Shown here piece after piece: positions 44,356-53,708 of a stretch of 64,000 bases of DNA. The notes beneath the pieces were generated by a model. The model was not told where the DNA came from. It did not search any database and worked only from the letters and a program-made list of their open reading frames with translations. Source of the stretch: Brotaphodocola faecis (lineage in GTDB: Bacteria; Bacillota; Clostridia; Lachnospirales; Lachnospiraceae). Positions within the stretch are counted from its first letter, which is position 1. Each line of letters opens with the position of its first letter. Both the position numbers and the translations under genes were made by a program. The stretch is taken from positions 22,786 through 86,785 of the forward strand of contig NZ_JBBMFJ010000012.1 of assembly GCF_040096075.1 (NCBI RefSeq). Reading direction: 5' to 3'.

Positions 44356-45387
44356 TTGAAGCAGAAAATCGGTTTTTTAGTATTGAAATTAGACGGAAAC
44401 GAAGAAGTGCGCTATTTATATCCAACAGTATTATATCATTTAGCGCTTCGCTCCAGGATCAAAAGAGCATTAGAAACAGGAAAAGTGTTTCAGTGTTGCT
44501 GCAGAGGGGATGAGACGGAAGTGACTATCAATGAAAATATGGAACTTCAGTTTTTATGCGGCAGACACGCAGCAGCATGCGTAGAATACGTTCGGCAGCT
44601 TGCTAAGTATTCAAAAGCCGCCGGTGTCATTCCGTTTATCTATGGGCGTGGATTTTCCATACCGGTTGCCTTTAAGTGCAAAAAAGGGGCCAGAAAGGAA
44701 GCCGGCATATACTCTGGAGAAGTGCTCAATCTGTACGAGTGGAAGCGATTTGATCTAACAGCTCTAAACGCGATCATTGCAGCCAGAGCATTCGAATTGT
44801 GTGCACAGGCGGGGCAAATGACGGCGGATGCTGTGCTTTCCCAGATGGAGTATGAGTATGGCTTATATCAGTATGAGGACCCAGATGGTGCGCTGATCTT
44901 AATCAACAGTTCACTTGTACTTACCCGTAGGACAAAGATTGGAGAAACTGCATTCTTTTGTGGAAAGGTGCGTAAAATCAGCGATCAGTATGGTGCTCAG
45001 ATATATTTGATCTGTGAGAATGATTATGGGAATTTTAATATTTCACTTCCACGTGTGAAGTGGGAGAAGATCTCTTCTGCCGTATACCGTAGTGACCGTA
45101 TGGTCTGCTGCATTACCGGGTTTGTTCAGGTGAAAGAAATTATTCCATATAAGAAGGGACATTATGACAAAATTACGAAGACCTCAACTGCAGGAAAGCA
45201 GGATGCAAAACGTGTCCTTGAATTTGCAAGCTTCACCCTCTTTTATCTGAATGAATATGGTCTGATTGGTGGAAAAGAGGAGGAACTGGCAGAGGTGAGT
45301 GAATTGATGTGGAAGGGGAAGCATGTGATCAAGCCATATTACCCGGTACCAGGATGTGACAAAATTCCAAAGTATTATGTGTTTTAA
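44356..45387 (+). CDS. Cysteine-rich protein, weakly DUF1173-like
   Basis: TTG at 44356, eight bases after AAGGAGG, gives 343 residues without signal peptide. Residues ~28-75 contain KRALETGKVFQCCCRGDETE and FLCGRHAAACVEYVRQL, a Cys/His cluster that might bind metal and recalls the N-terminus of DUF1173 proteins found on conjugative plasmids. The remainder is alpha/beta with no motif I recognise. It is followed after 23 bases by a second Cys-rich protein. A cytoplasmic role in element biology is inferred from context only. Confidence 0.55.
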   Translation: MKQKIGFLVLKLDGNEEVRYLYPTVLYHLALRSRIKRALETGKVFQCCCRGDETEVTINENMELQFLCGRHAAACVEYVRQLAKYSKAAGVIPFIYGRGFSIPVAFKCKKGARKEAGIYSGEVLNLYEWKRFDLTALNAIIAARAFELCAQAGQMTADAVLSQMEYEYGLYQYEDPDGALILINSSLVLTRRTKIGETAFFCGKVRKISDQYGAQIYLICENDYGNFNISLPRVKWEKISSAVYRSDRMVCCITGFVQVKEIIPYKKGHYDKITKTSTAGKQDAKRVLEFASFTLFYLNEYGLIGGKEEELAEVSELMWKGKHVIKPYYPVPGCDKIPKYYVF

Positions 45388-45410
45388 GAATGCAGCAGGA
45401 AGGAAAATAA

Positions 45411-47621
45411 ATGCACTACATCAAAGGATGCCCATGCCTGTTTAAGGTGGCGTGGATAGCAGATCATGCACTAAAAAATATCTATGTAATTCAGAAATGC
45501 GCTTCATGCGGATACACGAAGGAGCAGTGTGATTATGTGTTTGAAGAGTTAAAGAATATGAAAATAGTAGACACAAAGCCAAAAGTAGCCTACATTTCTG
45601 ATTTATACCAGACATATGGGGAACTGTCATTTCATTGCGAAGAAGTGGATACAAACTTTCACTTTGAACCGGAATGTCAGGAAGTAGATTTTTGCAAAAT
45701 ATGTGAATTCTCGAAAGATTTTTGCAATTGTCAGCTTAACGCGGAACTGCAGGTGCTGCGCTATATGTTTCATAATCCGACTGTTTCAATGATACGGAAA
45801 AATGTATTTCACATGCAGGTTTGCATCATTTTAGAACAGATGGGGCACATAAGAGGGTATGTATTACCGGTCGGAGAACAATTATATAAAGCGTTCAAAG
45901 ATGTCAGGAAGCGTACCTCTGCTTCATTCCTATATGACAAAGAAAAGCTGCTGGATCATATATTAAATGAAAATGGGGGAATACTGCCAGAGCAACATGC
46001 CTTTGCCGCCAGGAAAATTCTGCGGAATTTACTGGATGCCATTTTAATAGAGAATGAGGTATGTTCAGCAAAAAGGTATGAGGATTGTCTGAAAAAACTT
46101 CGTGCTGCACCTGCTTATCAGGGGCGTGAACGACAGCAATTCTTTGAAGATATCTGTATATATGATGAAATTCCCTATCTGTTTTTTACGTCAGTAGCGG
46201 TGGAATTTGGTCGGAAAGATGATAAACAGCTATGTCCTGAAGAAGCACAATCTGCTCATAAAAAGAAAATATTGGTTCCCACATACAGAGACAGGCCGAC
46301 TTTATCACTGGAGGAACTGATGAGTCAGGCGAGTATGAGTGCAGGCTTTTTAGGGCATGAAGCGAAGAAAGAAGAGAAAACTTCGGGACCAAATTGCCCG
46401 GAAAATTCCAGTAAATCCGCTCCAGACGTTCAAAAAAATCATCATAAATTGCCGTTGGATTTGGTAAAAAATAATTCTCAGGCGCATTTGGAAATCCAAG
46501 AAAAGCAGACATTTCCAGGAGAAAAAGTTCCAATGAAGTTACTGAAAACAGCAGAAACTATGCCAGAAAATGCGGAACATATGCTGGATTCTTTGCCAGG
46601 TTCTGACCATACAAGTCAGGCATCAGAGAGCGGGACAGAAGCAGGATCGGATAAAAATACAGCGCAAATAGTGAAACCTCAAAAGGTTTCGGTGGTATTT
46701 ATGACAGATGAAGGCGCGCTGATTGTGGAAGACGGGGATATGATAGACATACACAGTGAAGACTTTTTGCCGTTTTGCGCCGTAGTATCTTTGGAAGAAT
46801 GGCTGACCATGGATTATGCGAAGCGGGGAAGGCAGGAAGGGTTATTCATAACGGTTGCGTCACGAAGATGTGCCTATTTTCTGAACAAAAAGATGATTAA
46901 ACCACTTGTGTTTGAGTATCTGCTTCATGTGATCCGGCGGCCAATTTATACATATTCGGTATACCTTGTGTGGCGTATCCTTTCCATGAACGGACTTGGA
47001 TATATCCGACCAAAGGTAAAAGTTTATTCGTTATCGGCTCTTTATAATGCTGTCCAGGGGACAGACCAGTTGCAGCCAATGGCAGATATAGTGAAAGAAA
47101 CTGCTCCCGATAACAGTAATGTGTATTCCGTGACAGCACTATATAAGCGCTATGTCACAAGCAAAGAACCTCTGCTGTTATCGGAAGATATAAGAAAGCT
47201 GTACCGACATTATGTGAATGTAGAATATGCTTTTGGCACATCACGCGAATGTCAGAATGGAGATTTTTTGTGCCGAAAGACCTTCCTGTCATGCGAGTTT
47301 TCGCCATTTGATTTAGAAGAAAAGAAGAAGGATCAGACCTTTATGTGTTACGAAATTTCTCCGGATTTGATCCCACAAAATGCACCACAAGACATACTTC
47401 TGATAACAAGATATACCATTGTGCAGGCATTAACAGGACCGATTTTTATACGTTCTAATGCAAAGTTGGTGGCGCTGAATACAAGCAGTTTTTCGTTGAT
47501 AGTTGATACCAGAAACCGTCATATCATTGATGAAATGGATCAGATATTAATGAGCCGGTATGCGCATTTGCTGTCTGAAAGCGGATGCAGGATGCCAGTG
47601 ATAAAACGATACTGGATTTAA
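45411..47621 (+). CDS. Large cysteine-rich protein of unknown function
   Basis: GCAGGAAGG precedes ATG 45411. The 736-residue product has Cys clusters in its first ~110 residues (KGCPCLFKV, KCASCGYTKEQC, FCKICEFSKDFCNCQ), probably zinc-binding. A disordered Ser/Glu/Lys-rich stretch lies at ~320-420 and a ~310-residue globular C-terminal domain follows (VSVVFMTDEGALIVEDGDMI, AKRGRQEGLFITVASRRCAY). There is no signal peptide or membrane segment. It forms a pair with the previous gene. Family not recognised. Confidence 0.55.
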   Translation: MHYIKGCPCLFKVAWIADHALKNIYVIQKCASCGYTKEQCDYVFEELKNMKIVDTKPKVAYISDLYQTYGELSFHCEEVDTNFHFEPECQEVDFCKICEFSKDFCNCQLNAELQVLRYMFHNPTVSMIRKNVFHMQVCIILEQMGHIRGYVLPVGEQLYKAFKDVRKRTSASFLYDKEKLLDHILNENGGILPEQHAFAARKILRNLLDAILIENEVCSAKRYEDCLKKLRAAPAYQGRERQQFFEDICIYDEIPYLFFTSVAVEFGRKDDKQLCPEEAQSAHKKKILVPTYRDRPTLSLEELMSQASMSAGFLGHEAKKEEKTSGPNCPENSSKSAPDVQKNHHKLPLDLVKNNSQAHLEIQEKQTFPGEKVPMKLLKTAETMPENAEHMLDSLPGSDHTSQASESGTEAGSDKNTAQIVKPQKVSVVFMTDEGALIVEDGDMIDIHSEDFLPFCAVVSLEEWLTMDYAKRGRQEGLFITVASRRCAYFLNKKMIKPLVFEYLLHVIRRPIYTYSVYLVWRILSMNGLGYIRPKVKVYSLSALYNAVQGTDQLQPMADIVKETAPDNSNVYSVTALYKRYVTSKEPLLLSEDIRKLYRHYVNVEYAFGTSRECQNGDFLCRKTFLSCEFSPFDLEEKKKDQTFMCYEISPDLIPQNAPQDILLITRYTIVQALTGPIFIRSNAKLVALNTSSFSLIVDTRNRHIIDEMDQILMSRYAHLLSESGCRMPVIKRYWI

Positions 47622-47640
47622 AAGATATAGGGCGGATTTT

Positions 47641-47747
47641 GTGCCATGTGCGTGGCATAACCCAGGTGTGAAACGCAGCGGCCCGTGCATGGCATAACTA
47701 TGTTGTGCCATGTACGACAGAAGAAACTGCGCCATGCACATGGAGCT
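47641..47747. repeat. Cluster of four GCCATG-type palindromes
   Basis: Related imperfect palindromes lie at 47641-47658 (GTGCCATGTGCGTGGCAT), 47681-47697 (GCCCGTGCATGGCATAA), 47705-47718 (GTGCCATGTACGAC) and 47728-47747 (TGCGCCATGCACATGGAGCT). The region is otherwise non-coding. Repeated binding sites before a winged-helix gene suggest an operator array or iterons. Confidence 0.7.
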
Positions 47748-47911
47748 TATACAGGAAGAAAAACCTATAAAATGCCTGAAATAATGTTTTTAAACCCATA
47801 AAAAGGAATACATATAAAGGATATTTTTAGAGCTGAAAAACCCAGAAGCCAGGCACCATGAAATATGTATGAGAAAAAATTAGAAACAAATGAGAGTAGA
47901 TGAGGTGGTAC

Positions 47912-49852
47912 ATGTTACATCTTCGAATGATTTACGATGAGATTTTAAAAAACAGTGTATTTGCAAGTTCCAGGCCCGGCCGGACAGATGCAAGGGTGAT
48001 TTTAATTCTGGCTCTGCTTTTAAAATATAAGCGCCTCAGGCGGAAGATGATTCTATTCCTGATTCAGCATATTGATCCGTGCATTCAGGAAACTGGAAGT
48101 ATGGGGCAGCGGACGGTCAAAACGTGCATTGAACGGGGCTGGATAAAAATGCAGGAACAAAGGGGAGCGCGGAAGAAAGGGCTGTATTCCATTACTCAGG
48201 CTGGAAAGAAGCATCTTTACGAATTGATAAACGAATATTTCCAAGGAGAAACCGTTCAAAACATGGTTTCGGTTCTGGATACGTATGCTGCAGGCAGGAC
48301 AAATATGGAATTATCCCCGCATAAGGAAGCAGAGATCGCAGCGGCGCTGAAAATGGTACTCTCTGATTATAGAGAGAAATGGACGCAGCTGGAGTTTGAA
48401 GTTCCGTATTCAGTTGAAATGATGCGGGAGTATGGTGGCCAGGCGAAGAAGCGTGGAGATATTTTTGCAGATCTAAAATTGTCATACCGATGCACGGATC
48501 ACTTAGAAGAACGTCCACTTTGTATAGAGATTGATATGGGAACAGAGCGGGTAAGTACGCATGGTGGATTACTTTTTAAATGCAATGCGTATGCACAGGT
48601 AAACCGCCGGATGCGGCAAATCTCCCTGCATCAGGCAATCAATGTGATGTTTGTTTTCAGCAATGATCCTGCGGATGATCTTCAGCAGACAGATCTTTTA
48701 AAATTTGAATCCATAAAACGTTATCAACAGCCGCTGCTGCCATTTCTGTCCTTTATCTGCAGGCAACAGGATCCGGATGCTTCTGTAACTTTGAAAAAAA
48801 TGGAACAGGCCCTGGTAAAGGTAAAAGAATGTGATGCGTTTGGCTATGAAAAGAAACAGTTTTATCGAGATGCAGAATTCTTTTTGCATGTTTTAAAGGA
48901 GCAGTGCAGTAATCGGGAACAGGCCGGAGAGAAAGAAATCTTAGCTTGTATGGCAGAAATATCGGATTTCTGCAGAAATCATTTGGAAACATCCAGAACA
49001 GAATACAGCAGGCAGTATGCTCTGAAAAAGAGAATGGATCTGTTTGAACAGATCAGAAAGAATAATTCGTATGCGTTGGCGGGGCTGAGGAATGGAATGA
49101 GCCTCTCCTGCAATTCCCATCAGGATTTTGAAAAGGAAATTCCGTACTTATTCCCGGAGCTATACTTCCGGGATCAGTTTGGAGTCTTTCTTTATCATTT
49201 GGGTATTACCATGGAAAATGTAAAAGTTTCATCCGTGTATGCCCTTCCGCTGTTTGAAGAACAGGATGTTGAAGGAATTGGAACAGTTTACCGATGCGTA
49301 TTTATGGTTGGTGAGCTTACGGTCCTGATTGAAAATTTGAGTTCCGATATGGGCGGCCTTATCCGGGCGAGGGATTATGTACGGCTTCCGCCGGCTGCCA
49401 GGGAGAATACCATTATGATTATGCTGATGAATGACAGGGAGGAACTTGCTGACGGGAGTTATCTGAAAGAAGGAACTTTATATAACCAGTGGGGCAGTGA
49501 GGAGCACATCACGGATCAGGCAGCCATGGGTATGGCCTTACTTGCAAAAAAGGTGGCACCGACAATGACAGCATTCGGCACCGGTTATGCTTTTGAGTCT
49601 GTTCCGTTTCTAATGAACTCTACACAGGATTATATCATGCTTCATTATTCAGAATTTCTTCAGGCACTTCAGAGACCGGTACGGCCTTGGATACGAATGG
49701 ATCTGTATGTGAAGGAACAAAGCAAGGTGCCATATATTCCATTCCTTATATACCGTACAGGGGAACATCAGGAAGAGGAAACATACAAAGTTCCATTTCA
49801 TACAGAAAAGCGGTGTACGCCGATTGACTGGAGGGGGTTATGCAATGATTAG
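47912..49852 (+). CDS. Replication-relaxation-like winged-helix protein
   Basis: ATG 47912 (six bases after GAGG) gives 646 residues. Residues ~25-110 are a winged helix (DARVILILALLLKYKRLRRK, GQRTVKTCIERGWIKM, GLYSITQAGKKHLYELI). Residues ~170-235 carry KKRGDIFADLKL, CIEIDMGTERVSTHGGLL and FKCNAYAQV, matching the pattern of replication-relaxation family proteins (ElDrGTE...KL..Y), which has a nuclease-like look. The C-terminal ~400 residues are unrecognised. The family occurs on plasmids and integrative elements. Its stop overlaps the sortase start by eight bases. Confidence 0.65.
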   Translation: MLHLRMIYDEILKNSVFASSRPGRTDARVILILALLLKYKRLRRKMILFLIQHIDPCIQETGSMGQRTVKTCIERGWIKMQEQRGARKKGLYSITQAGKKHLYELINEYFQGETVQNMVSVLDTYAAGRTNMELSPHKEAEIAAALKMVLSDYREKWTQLEFEVPYSVEMMREYGGQAKKRGDIFADLKLSYRCTDHLEERPLCIEIDMGTERVSTHGGLLFKCNAYAQVNRRMRQISLHQAINVMFVFSNDPADDLQQTDLLKFESIKRYQQPLLPFLSFICRQQDPDASVTLKKMEQALVKVKECDAFGYEKKQFYRDAEFFLHVLKEQCSNREQAGEKEILACMAEISDFCRNHLETSRTEYSRQYALKKRMDLFEQIRKNNSYALAGLRNGMSLSCNSHQDFEKEIPYLFPELYFRDQFGVFLYHLGITMENVKVSSVYALPLFEEQDVEGIGTVYRCVFMVGELTVLIENLSSDMGGLIRARDYVRLPPAARENTIMIMLMNDREELADGSYLKEGTLYNQWGSEEHITDQAAMGMALLAKKVAPTMTAFGTGYAFESVPFLMNSTQDYIMLHYSEFLQALQRPVRPWIRMDLYVKEQSKVPYIPFLIYRTGEHQEEETYKVPFHTEKRCTPIDWRGLCND

Positions 49853-50588
49853 AAAGACTGTTGCCATGTCGTTGATCCTGGCAGCAGGTATCTGTGCTTA
49901 CCGGGGATCGTCTCCTTATATAGAGGCGCGCATGGAACAGGAGTATTTGAAACAGGCAGCATTTCCCGGAAATGAAGGAAACCTATCAGAAGAGAATGAG
50001 CGTAAGGGGAATGACCCAACCAGGGAAGAAACGGTGCCTTATACTTCACCGATCGATTTTGAAGCCTTAAAGAGTATTAACCCGGATATTGTTGGCTGGA
50101 TACAGATCCCTGGAACAGTGATCGATTATCCCATTTGCTGGCGGGCCGGTGATAACGAATACTATATGAAACATTCGGCAGAAGGTGAGAAGCGGGCATT
50201 TGGCGCCATTATGTTGGATGGCACCAATTCCTCTGCGGCAGAGGAGCATCTGGTTGTTCTCTATGGGCACCATATGCGCAATGGGACGATGTTTAAAGAT
50301 ATCGTCAGGTATACAGATGCGGATTATTTGAATGACCACAAATCAATTTATTTATATTTCCCAGACAGGGAAGAGCGATACAGCGTGATCGGAACCATCG
50401 TTTGTTCAGCAAAAAATTTTGAATCATCGCAAATGGTGGAAAAGGAACTGCTTTTTAAAGAATGGTGCCGTAATTCATGGAAAGGATTGCCGGAAGAAGA
50501 AATTCAAAAGAAAATGCTTGCACTGGTGACTTGCAGTTATGGAAGCAGGGATGAAAGGACAATCTGCTTTGCGATGATCGAAAAATGA
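49845..50588 (+). CDS. Class B-type sortase
   Basis: ATG 49845 follows GGAGGGGG and gives 247 residues. An N-terminal membrane anchor (residues ~5-22) leads to a sortase domain with PDIVGWIQIPGTVIDYPI, the catalytic His (~142) in VVLYGHHMRNGTMFKD, Cys (~229) in ALVTCSYGSRD and Arg (~237) in DERTI. Spacing and the WIQIPGT...YPI block are those of class B enzymes, which often attach pilins or non-LPXTG proteins. The giant adhesin with its PKAGD-type signal is the only obvious substrate in the window. The start overlaps the upstream gene, so it is operonic. Confidence 0.92.
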   Translation: MIRKTVAMSLILAAGICAYRGSSPYIEARMEQEYLKQAAFPGNEGNLSEENERKGNDPTREETVPYTSPIDFEALKSINPDIVGWIQIPGTVIDYPICWRAGDNEYYMKHSAEGEKRAFGAIMLDGTNSSAAEEHLVVLYGHHMRNGTMFKDIVRYTDADYLNDHKSIYLYFPDREERYSVIGTIVCSAKNFESSQMVEKELLFKEWCRNSWKGLPEEEIQKKMLALVTCSYGSRDERTICFAMIEK

Positions 50589-50633
50589 AGGACAGGAGGT
50601 GATGTTCCTGCGCGTTAGAGGTAGGAGACGGTT

Positions 50634-52922
50634 ATGAAAAAACGGATATTCGGACGAATGATAAAAAAATTAAAGTGGCTTGTGATAATCAGTGTGGTGC
50701 TTGTTGCATTAGGAACGGTTGGAATTGGTATTGCATCGGTATACCACATGAAATATGCACTGAAGAGTCTGTTCAATATGGAATTCAACACGGGAAATGA
50801 TTCGTGGGCCTTTGGAGACATCTCATCCTATAATAAAATCGGGGAACGGGCGGTTGCGATAGCGAGGTCACGTTTGAACTGGTCTTACAGCCAGGCAAAG
50901 AGAACCCTGGAGGGATCCTGGGACTGTTCATCCATGGTTGCGCGCTGTTATCAGGAGGCTGGCTTTGACTTAAAAGCTATCATGGGAGCTCAGTGGTGCA
51001 TGACAACGGTTGGGTGGAAGGATTTTGCGACCAGAAACAAACAGTTTATAGAGGAAGCGGATCTTCAGCCTGGAGATGTAATCTGGTATGGGAGACCGTC
51101 TGGTAACCACATGATGATGTATGCGGGAAATGGGCAGGTGATCCATGCAAAAGGGGAAAAATACGGCACCGTATATGAACCATTGGCAAGTACCGGCTAC
51201 CGGTCGGCAAGACAGGTTTACTTTTTCCGGCCATATTTGAATTTGCTTGATGAAAGTACCGATGATTCTTCAGATGATGCTTATTTTGCAGATTCGTCCG
51301 GGTATGGACCTGATAATGGGATCGTCATGCAGGTGCCGGGAGGAACGGTTTGGACCGGCTGGACGGTATTTGAGTCCGGAAGGGAACGGTTTAACCTTGC
51401 CGGAAGCGATGGCGGATATGCATATGGCTGCTACCAGTTCGATATCGGGTATTCCCTGGTGGATTTTTTGAAATTTTGCGTTTCCTATAATCAGGCACAC
51501 TATGGAGCGTTCCAGCACTTCATAGAAATGTCTTCCATCGAAAGTGGCTACCGGAAGGAAACGGATAAAAAGCCGAGTATGATAAACCCGCCGTTATATT
51601 CAAACCGTGCGTCCCTGATCAATGCATGGCACGCCGCTTACATGAATTACCCGGATGAATTTGCAGGACTACAGAGCCGGACGGCCTACGAAGCTTACTA
51701 CCTGCCGGCGCAGCGTGGCATGCTATCCAATTATGGCATCAATATAAAAGAGTACAGCCCGGCCCTTCGGGGTACTATTTGGTCCCTGGCCATCCGGAAT
51801 GGAGCAACCGTCAGTAAGGATAATACAAAGAATGGTTTAAGATCTGCTACGAGTACATATTCTCCCGGGATTGATGAACGGGAATGGCTTACCAAAATAT
51901 ATGAGACAGAGGCAAGACGGCATCCGTCCCAGAGAAACCGTTGGGGAACGGAGCAGCTGGCTGCCTGCTTCGCCTTTATGAATGGGGCCACACATCTGGG
52001 CGGCCTGGATGGAAATTATGACGGGGCATTTATTGGATCACTTAATACGAGCGCAGCAGCAGGTGGTGTTTCCAATGCCATGATGTTAAATGCCATTAAA
52101 AATGATGTGGTTTTGACGGAGAGCGATTATCGGATCCTGAAGATAGACCGGGATACGCTTCTGTACCTGCTGCAGAAAGCGTATGACTATGAGACCCAGT
52201 ACATGCTGCAGCGTTCCATTACTGTATACGGATTACGGGAATACCAAATCGAACATGAAGATGAAGAGGGAAGCTGGTATGAAGATGCTGAGGAATATGT
52301 GAGTAAACAGATCCTAGTCAGCAATGAAGATACGGAGTGTATGCTCCGGCTGGACTGGCAGATGCTCTATATGTATTCCATTCTGGCATCCATGGGAAGA
52401 GAAGACCGCGGGGAGACCGAGGGAGTATGGGACTGGGAGATCACAGTAAAAGATGTGGATGTGGCATTTGATCAGATCGCGATGAAATATGATTATGCTT
52501 TCAATGTGATGACAGATGAAAAATCCGAATATGATTTTGGAACCTGCCAGAGTCTGCCGCATAAAACGGAAATTTACGGAGACCCGGACACAACAAGCGG
52601 AAGATATACCTGGTATTATCCAAACAGCCTGCTTCGCAGCGCCTCTTCCGGCTATTCTGACCTGGCATATACGTATTCTGGAGATGAGATAAACGGGATT
52701 ACGGAAACGTACCAGAATGAACGCTATGAGGAGATACCGGCTGCACTGACACGGTATTATAATTTTGAGAGGTTTCATACGCTTGCAAAGTATATGCCAG
52801 GAGGTTACGAGGCTCTGAACCGTTATGAAGCGTACAATCAAAGGGCAATGACTGGGAATCCAATTATTTACAGTGGAAATTTTGATATGAGCATGGGTGA
52901 ATGGAAATCAGTTTCTAAATAA
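50634..52922 (+). CDS. CwlT-like NlpC/P60 cell-wall hydrolase
   Basis: This 762-residue protein has an N-terminal membrane anchor (WLVIISVVLVALGTVGIGIA, residues ~15-36). An NlpC/P60 domain follows with catalytic Cys ~98 in GSWDCSSMVARCYQEAG and His ~158 in GNHMMMYAGNGQVIHAKG, plus LQPGDVIWYG. After a Ser/Asp linker, a ~300-residue second domain (GGYAYGCYQFDIGYSLVDFL) looks muralytic and the C-terminal ~200 residues are unassigned. Two-domain wall hydrolases of this kind (CwlT, Tn916 Orf14) open the wall for conjugation machines. It lies 45 bases after the sortase and near T4SS remnants, so it may be a leftover conjugation gene or a surface-assembly enzyme. Confidence 0.8.
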   Translation: MKKRIFGRMIKKLKWLVIISVVLVALGTVGIGIASVYHMKYALKSLFNMEFNTGNDSWAFGDISSYNKIGERAVAIARSRLNWSYSQAKRTLEGSWDCSSMVARCYQEAGFDLKAIMGAQWCMTTVGWKDFATRNKQFIEEADLQPGDVIWYGRPSGNHMMMYAGNGQVIHAKGEKYGTVYEPLASTGYRSARQVYFFRPYLNLLDESTDDSSDDAYFADSSGYGPDNGIVMQVPGGTVWTGWTVFESGRERFNLAGSDGGYAYGCYQFDIGYSLVDFLKFCVSYNQAHYGAFQHFIEMSSIESGYRKETDKKPSMINPPLYSNRASLINAWHAAYMNYPDEFAGLQSRTAYEAYYLPAQRGMLSNYGINIKEYSPALRGTIWSLAIRNGATVSKDNTKNGLRSATSTYSPGIDEREWLTKIYETEARRHPSQRNRWGTEQLAACFAFMNGATHLGGLDGNYDGAFIGSLNTSAAAGGVSNAMMLNAIKNDVVLTESDYRILKIDRDTLLYLLQKAYDYETQYMLQRSITVYGLREYQIEHEDEEGSWYEDAEEYVSKQILVSNEDTECMLRLDWQMLYMYSILASMGREDRGETEGVWDWEITVKDVDVAFDQIAMKYDYAFNVMTDEKSEYDFGTCQSLPHKTEIYGDPDTTSGRYTWYYPNSLLRSASSGYSDLAYTYSGDEINGITETYQNERYEEIPAALTRYYNFERFHTLAKYMPGGYEALNRYEAYNQRAMTGNPIIYSGNFDMSMGEWKSVSK

Positions 52923-53000
52923 TAATTAGTCATGAGTAAACGGCAACAGTACCGGGATTGTAAACAAAAAATATAGAAAATTAGATATGATAATTTTAAC

Positions 53001-53040
53001 AGGGCGCAGAATTTTGTTATATGATAATGTTTTGCGTCCT
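53001..53040 (+). terminator. Hairpin terminator after NlpC/P60 gene
   Basis: AGGGCGCA pairs with TGCGTCCT (one G-U pair) across a ~24-base loop, followed by GGTTTC. It is a weak candidate. Confidence 0.45.
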
Positions 53041-53206
53041 GGTTTCATTTACAGAAGAAACATTGTAAAGAGTACAGATATTATAGTGAATGGAAAACAA
53101 AAGTGTTTGGATAATGTATAAAATTTTAATGAGAAAAACTGGCTGTTTTATCTAAAATCAAAACAAAGATGGCTTTCAACCTCACCAAACGCTAGCTTGG
53201 CTGCTT

Positions 53207-53509
53207 ATGCAGCGCGGGCGTGGTGGGATTCCGGCCTATTTGATGAACCGTGGAACCATCGGCAATACCGGGGAGATGTTTCTCATGCTGGGAATTATGC
53301 TCCCGGCGTTCCTGCTGGCTATGTATGAAAAGGCCAGCTTACCATTAGAAAAGGTTGTGCGGAATATCATCCGGGCCACGTTTCTAAGGCCGAGGATCAG
53401 GGCCTATCGAACCGAAAACACTTATGCGCCATTTGCCGGGCCGGGCGTTGGAAAAGAGGATGTGATTGAAAAATACAAAGAAGAAAAACGGAGCCGCCGC
53501 CAAAGGTAA
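53207..53509 (+). pseudogene. PrgI-family T4SS protein, C-terminal fragment
   Basis: Residues ~20-90 read GNTGEMFLMLGIMLPAFLLA, then MYEKASLPLEKVVRNIIRAT and FLRPRIRAYRTENTYAPF, the conserved C-terminus of PrgI-family proteins of Gram-positive type IV secretion systems. The N-terminal membrane part is absent and the ATG at 53207 has no ribosome site. The VirB4 fragment overlaps its end, as in intact conjugation operons. Confidence 0.8.
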
Positions 53510-53640
53510 AGTCGACCCAGGAGACGATCCCATATCTGTCCATGCACCCAGACAGCGTGTGCAAGCTCCAGAGCTGGATCTATATCAAAACCGTGGGATA
53601 TGAGGACATCAATTACTCCGTGGCATCCACTGAGAATTAA
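53470..53640 (+). pseudogene. VirB4-family T4SS ATPase, N-terminal fragment
   Basis: The frame open from 53470 to TAA 53638-53640 reads KVKSTQETIPYLSMHPDSVC, KLQSWIYIKTVGYEDINYSV and ASTEN. This is the start of VirB4/TraC-type ATPases of Gram-positive elements. It breaks off after ~50 residues, and the remaining ~550 residues with the Walker motifs are missing at this place. Confidence 0.8.
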
Positions 53641-53685
53641 CCTCGGACAGCTCGCACCATCTCATACGGGGGATAGCAGAAAAAA

Positions 53686-53707
53686 ACCACCTCCCAAAGG
53701 AAGTGGT
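53686..53707 (-). terminator. Intrinsic terminator of the PBECR4 gene
   Basis: On the minus strand ACCACTTCC pairs with GGAGGTGGT (one G-U), followed by seven T residues. It begins directly at the stop codon of the nuclease gene. Confidence 0.85.
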
Positions 53708-53708
53708 A

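Noticed and set aside
47641..47747. Palindrome cluster considered as a CRISPR remnant
   Set aside because: Spacing is irregular, the repeats are only ~18 bp and degenerate, and there are no cas genes.
50634..53640. A functional conjugation (T4SS) module
   Set aside because: Only a CwlT-like hydrolase is whole; PrgI and VirB4 are fragments and no relaxase or coupling protein is present.
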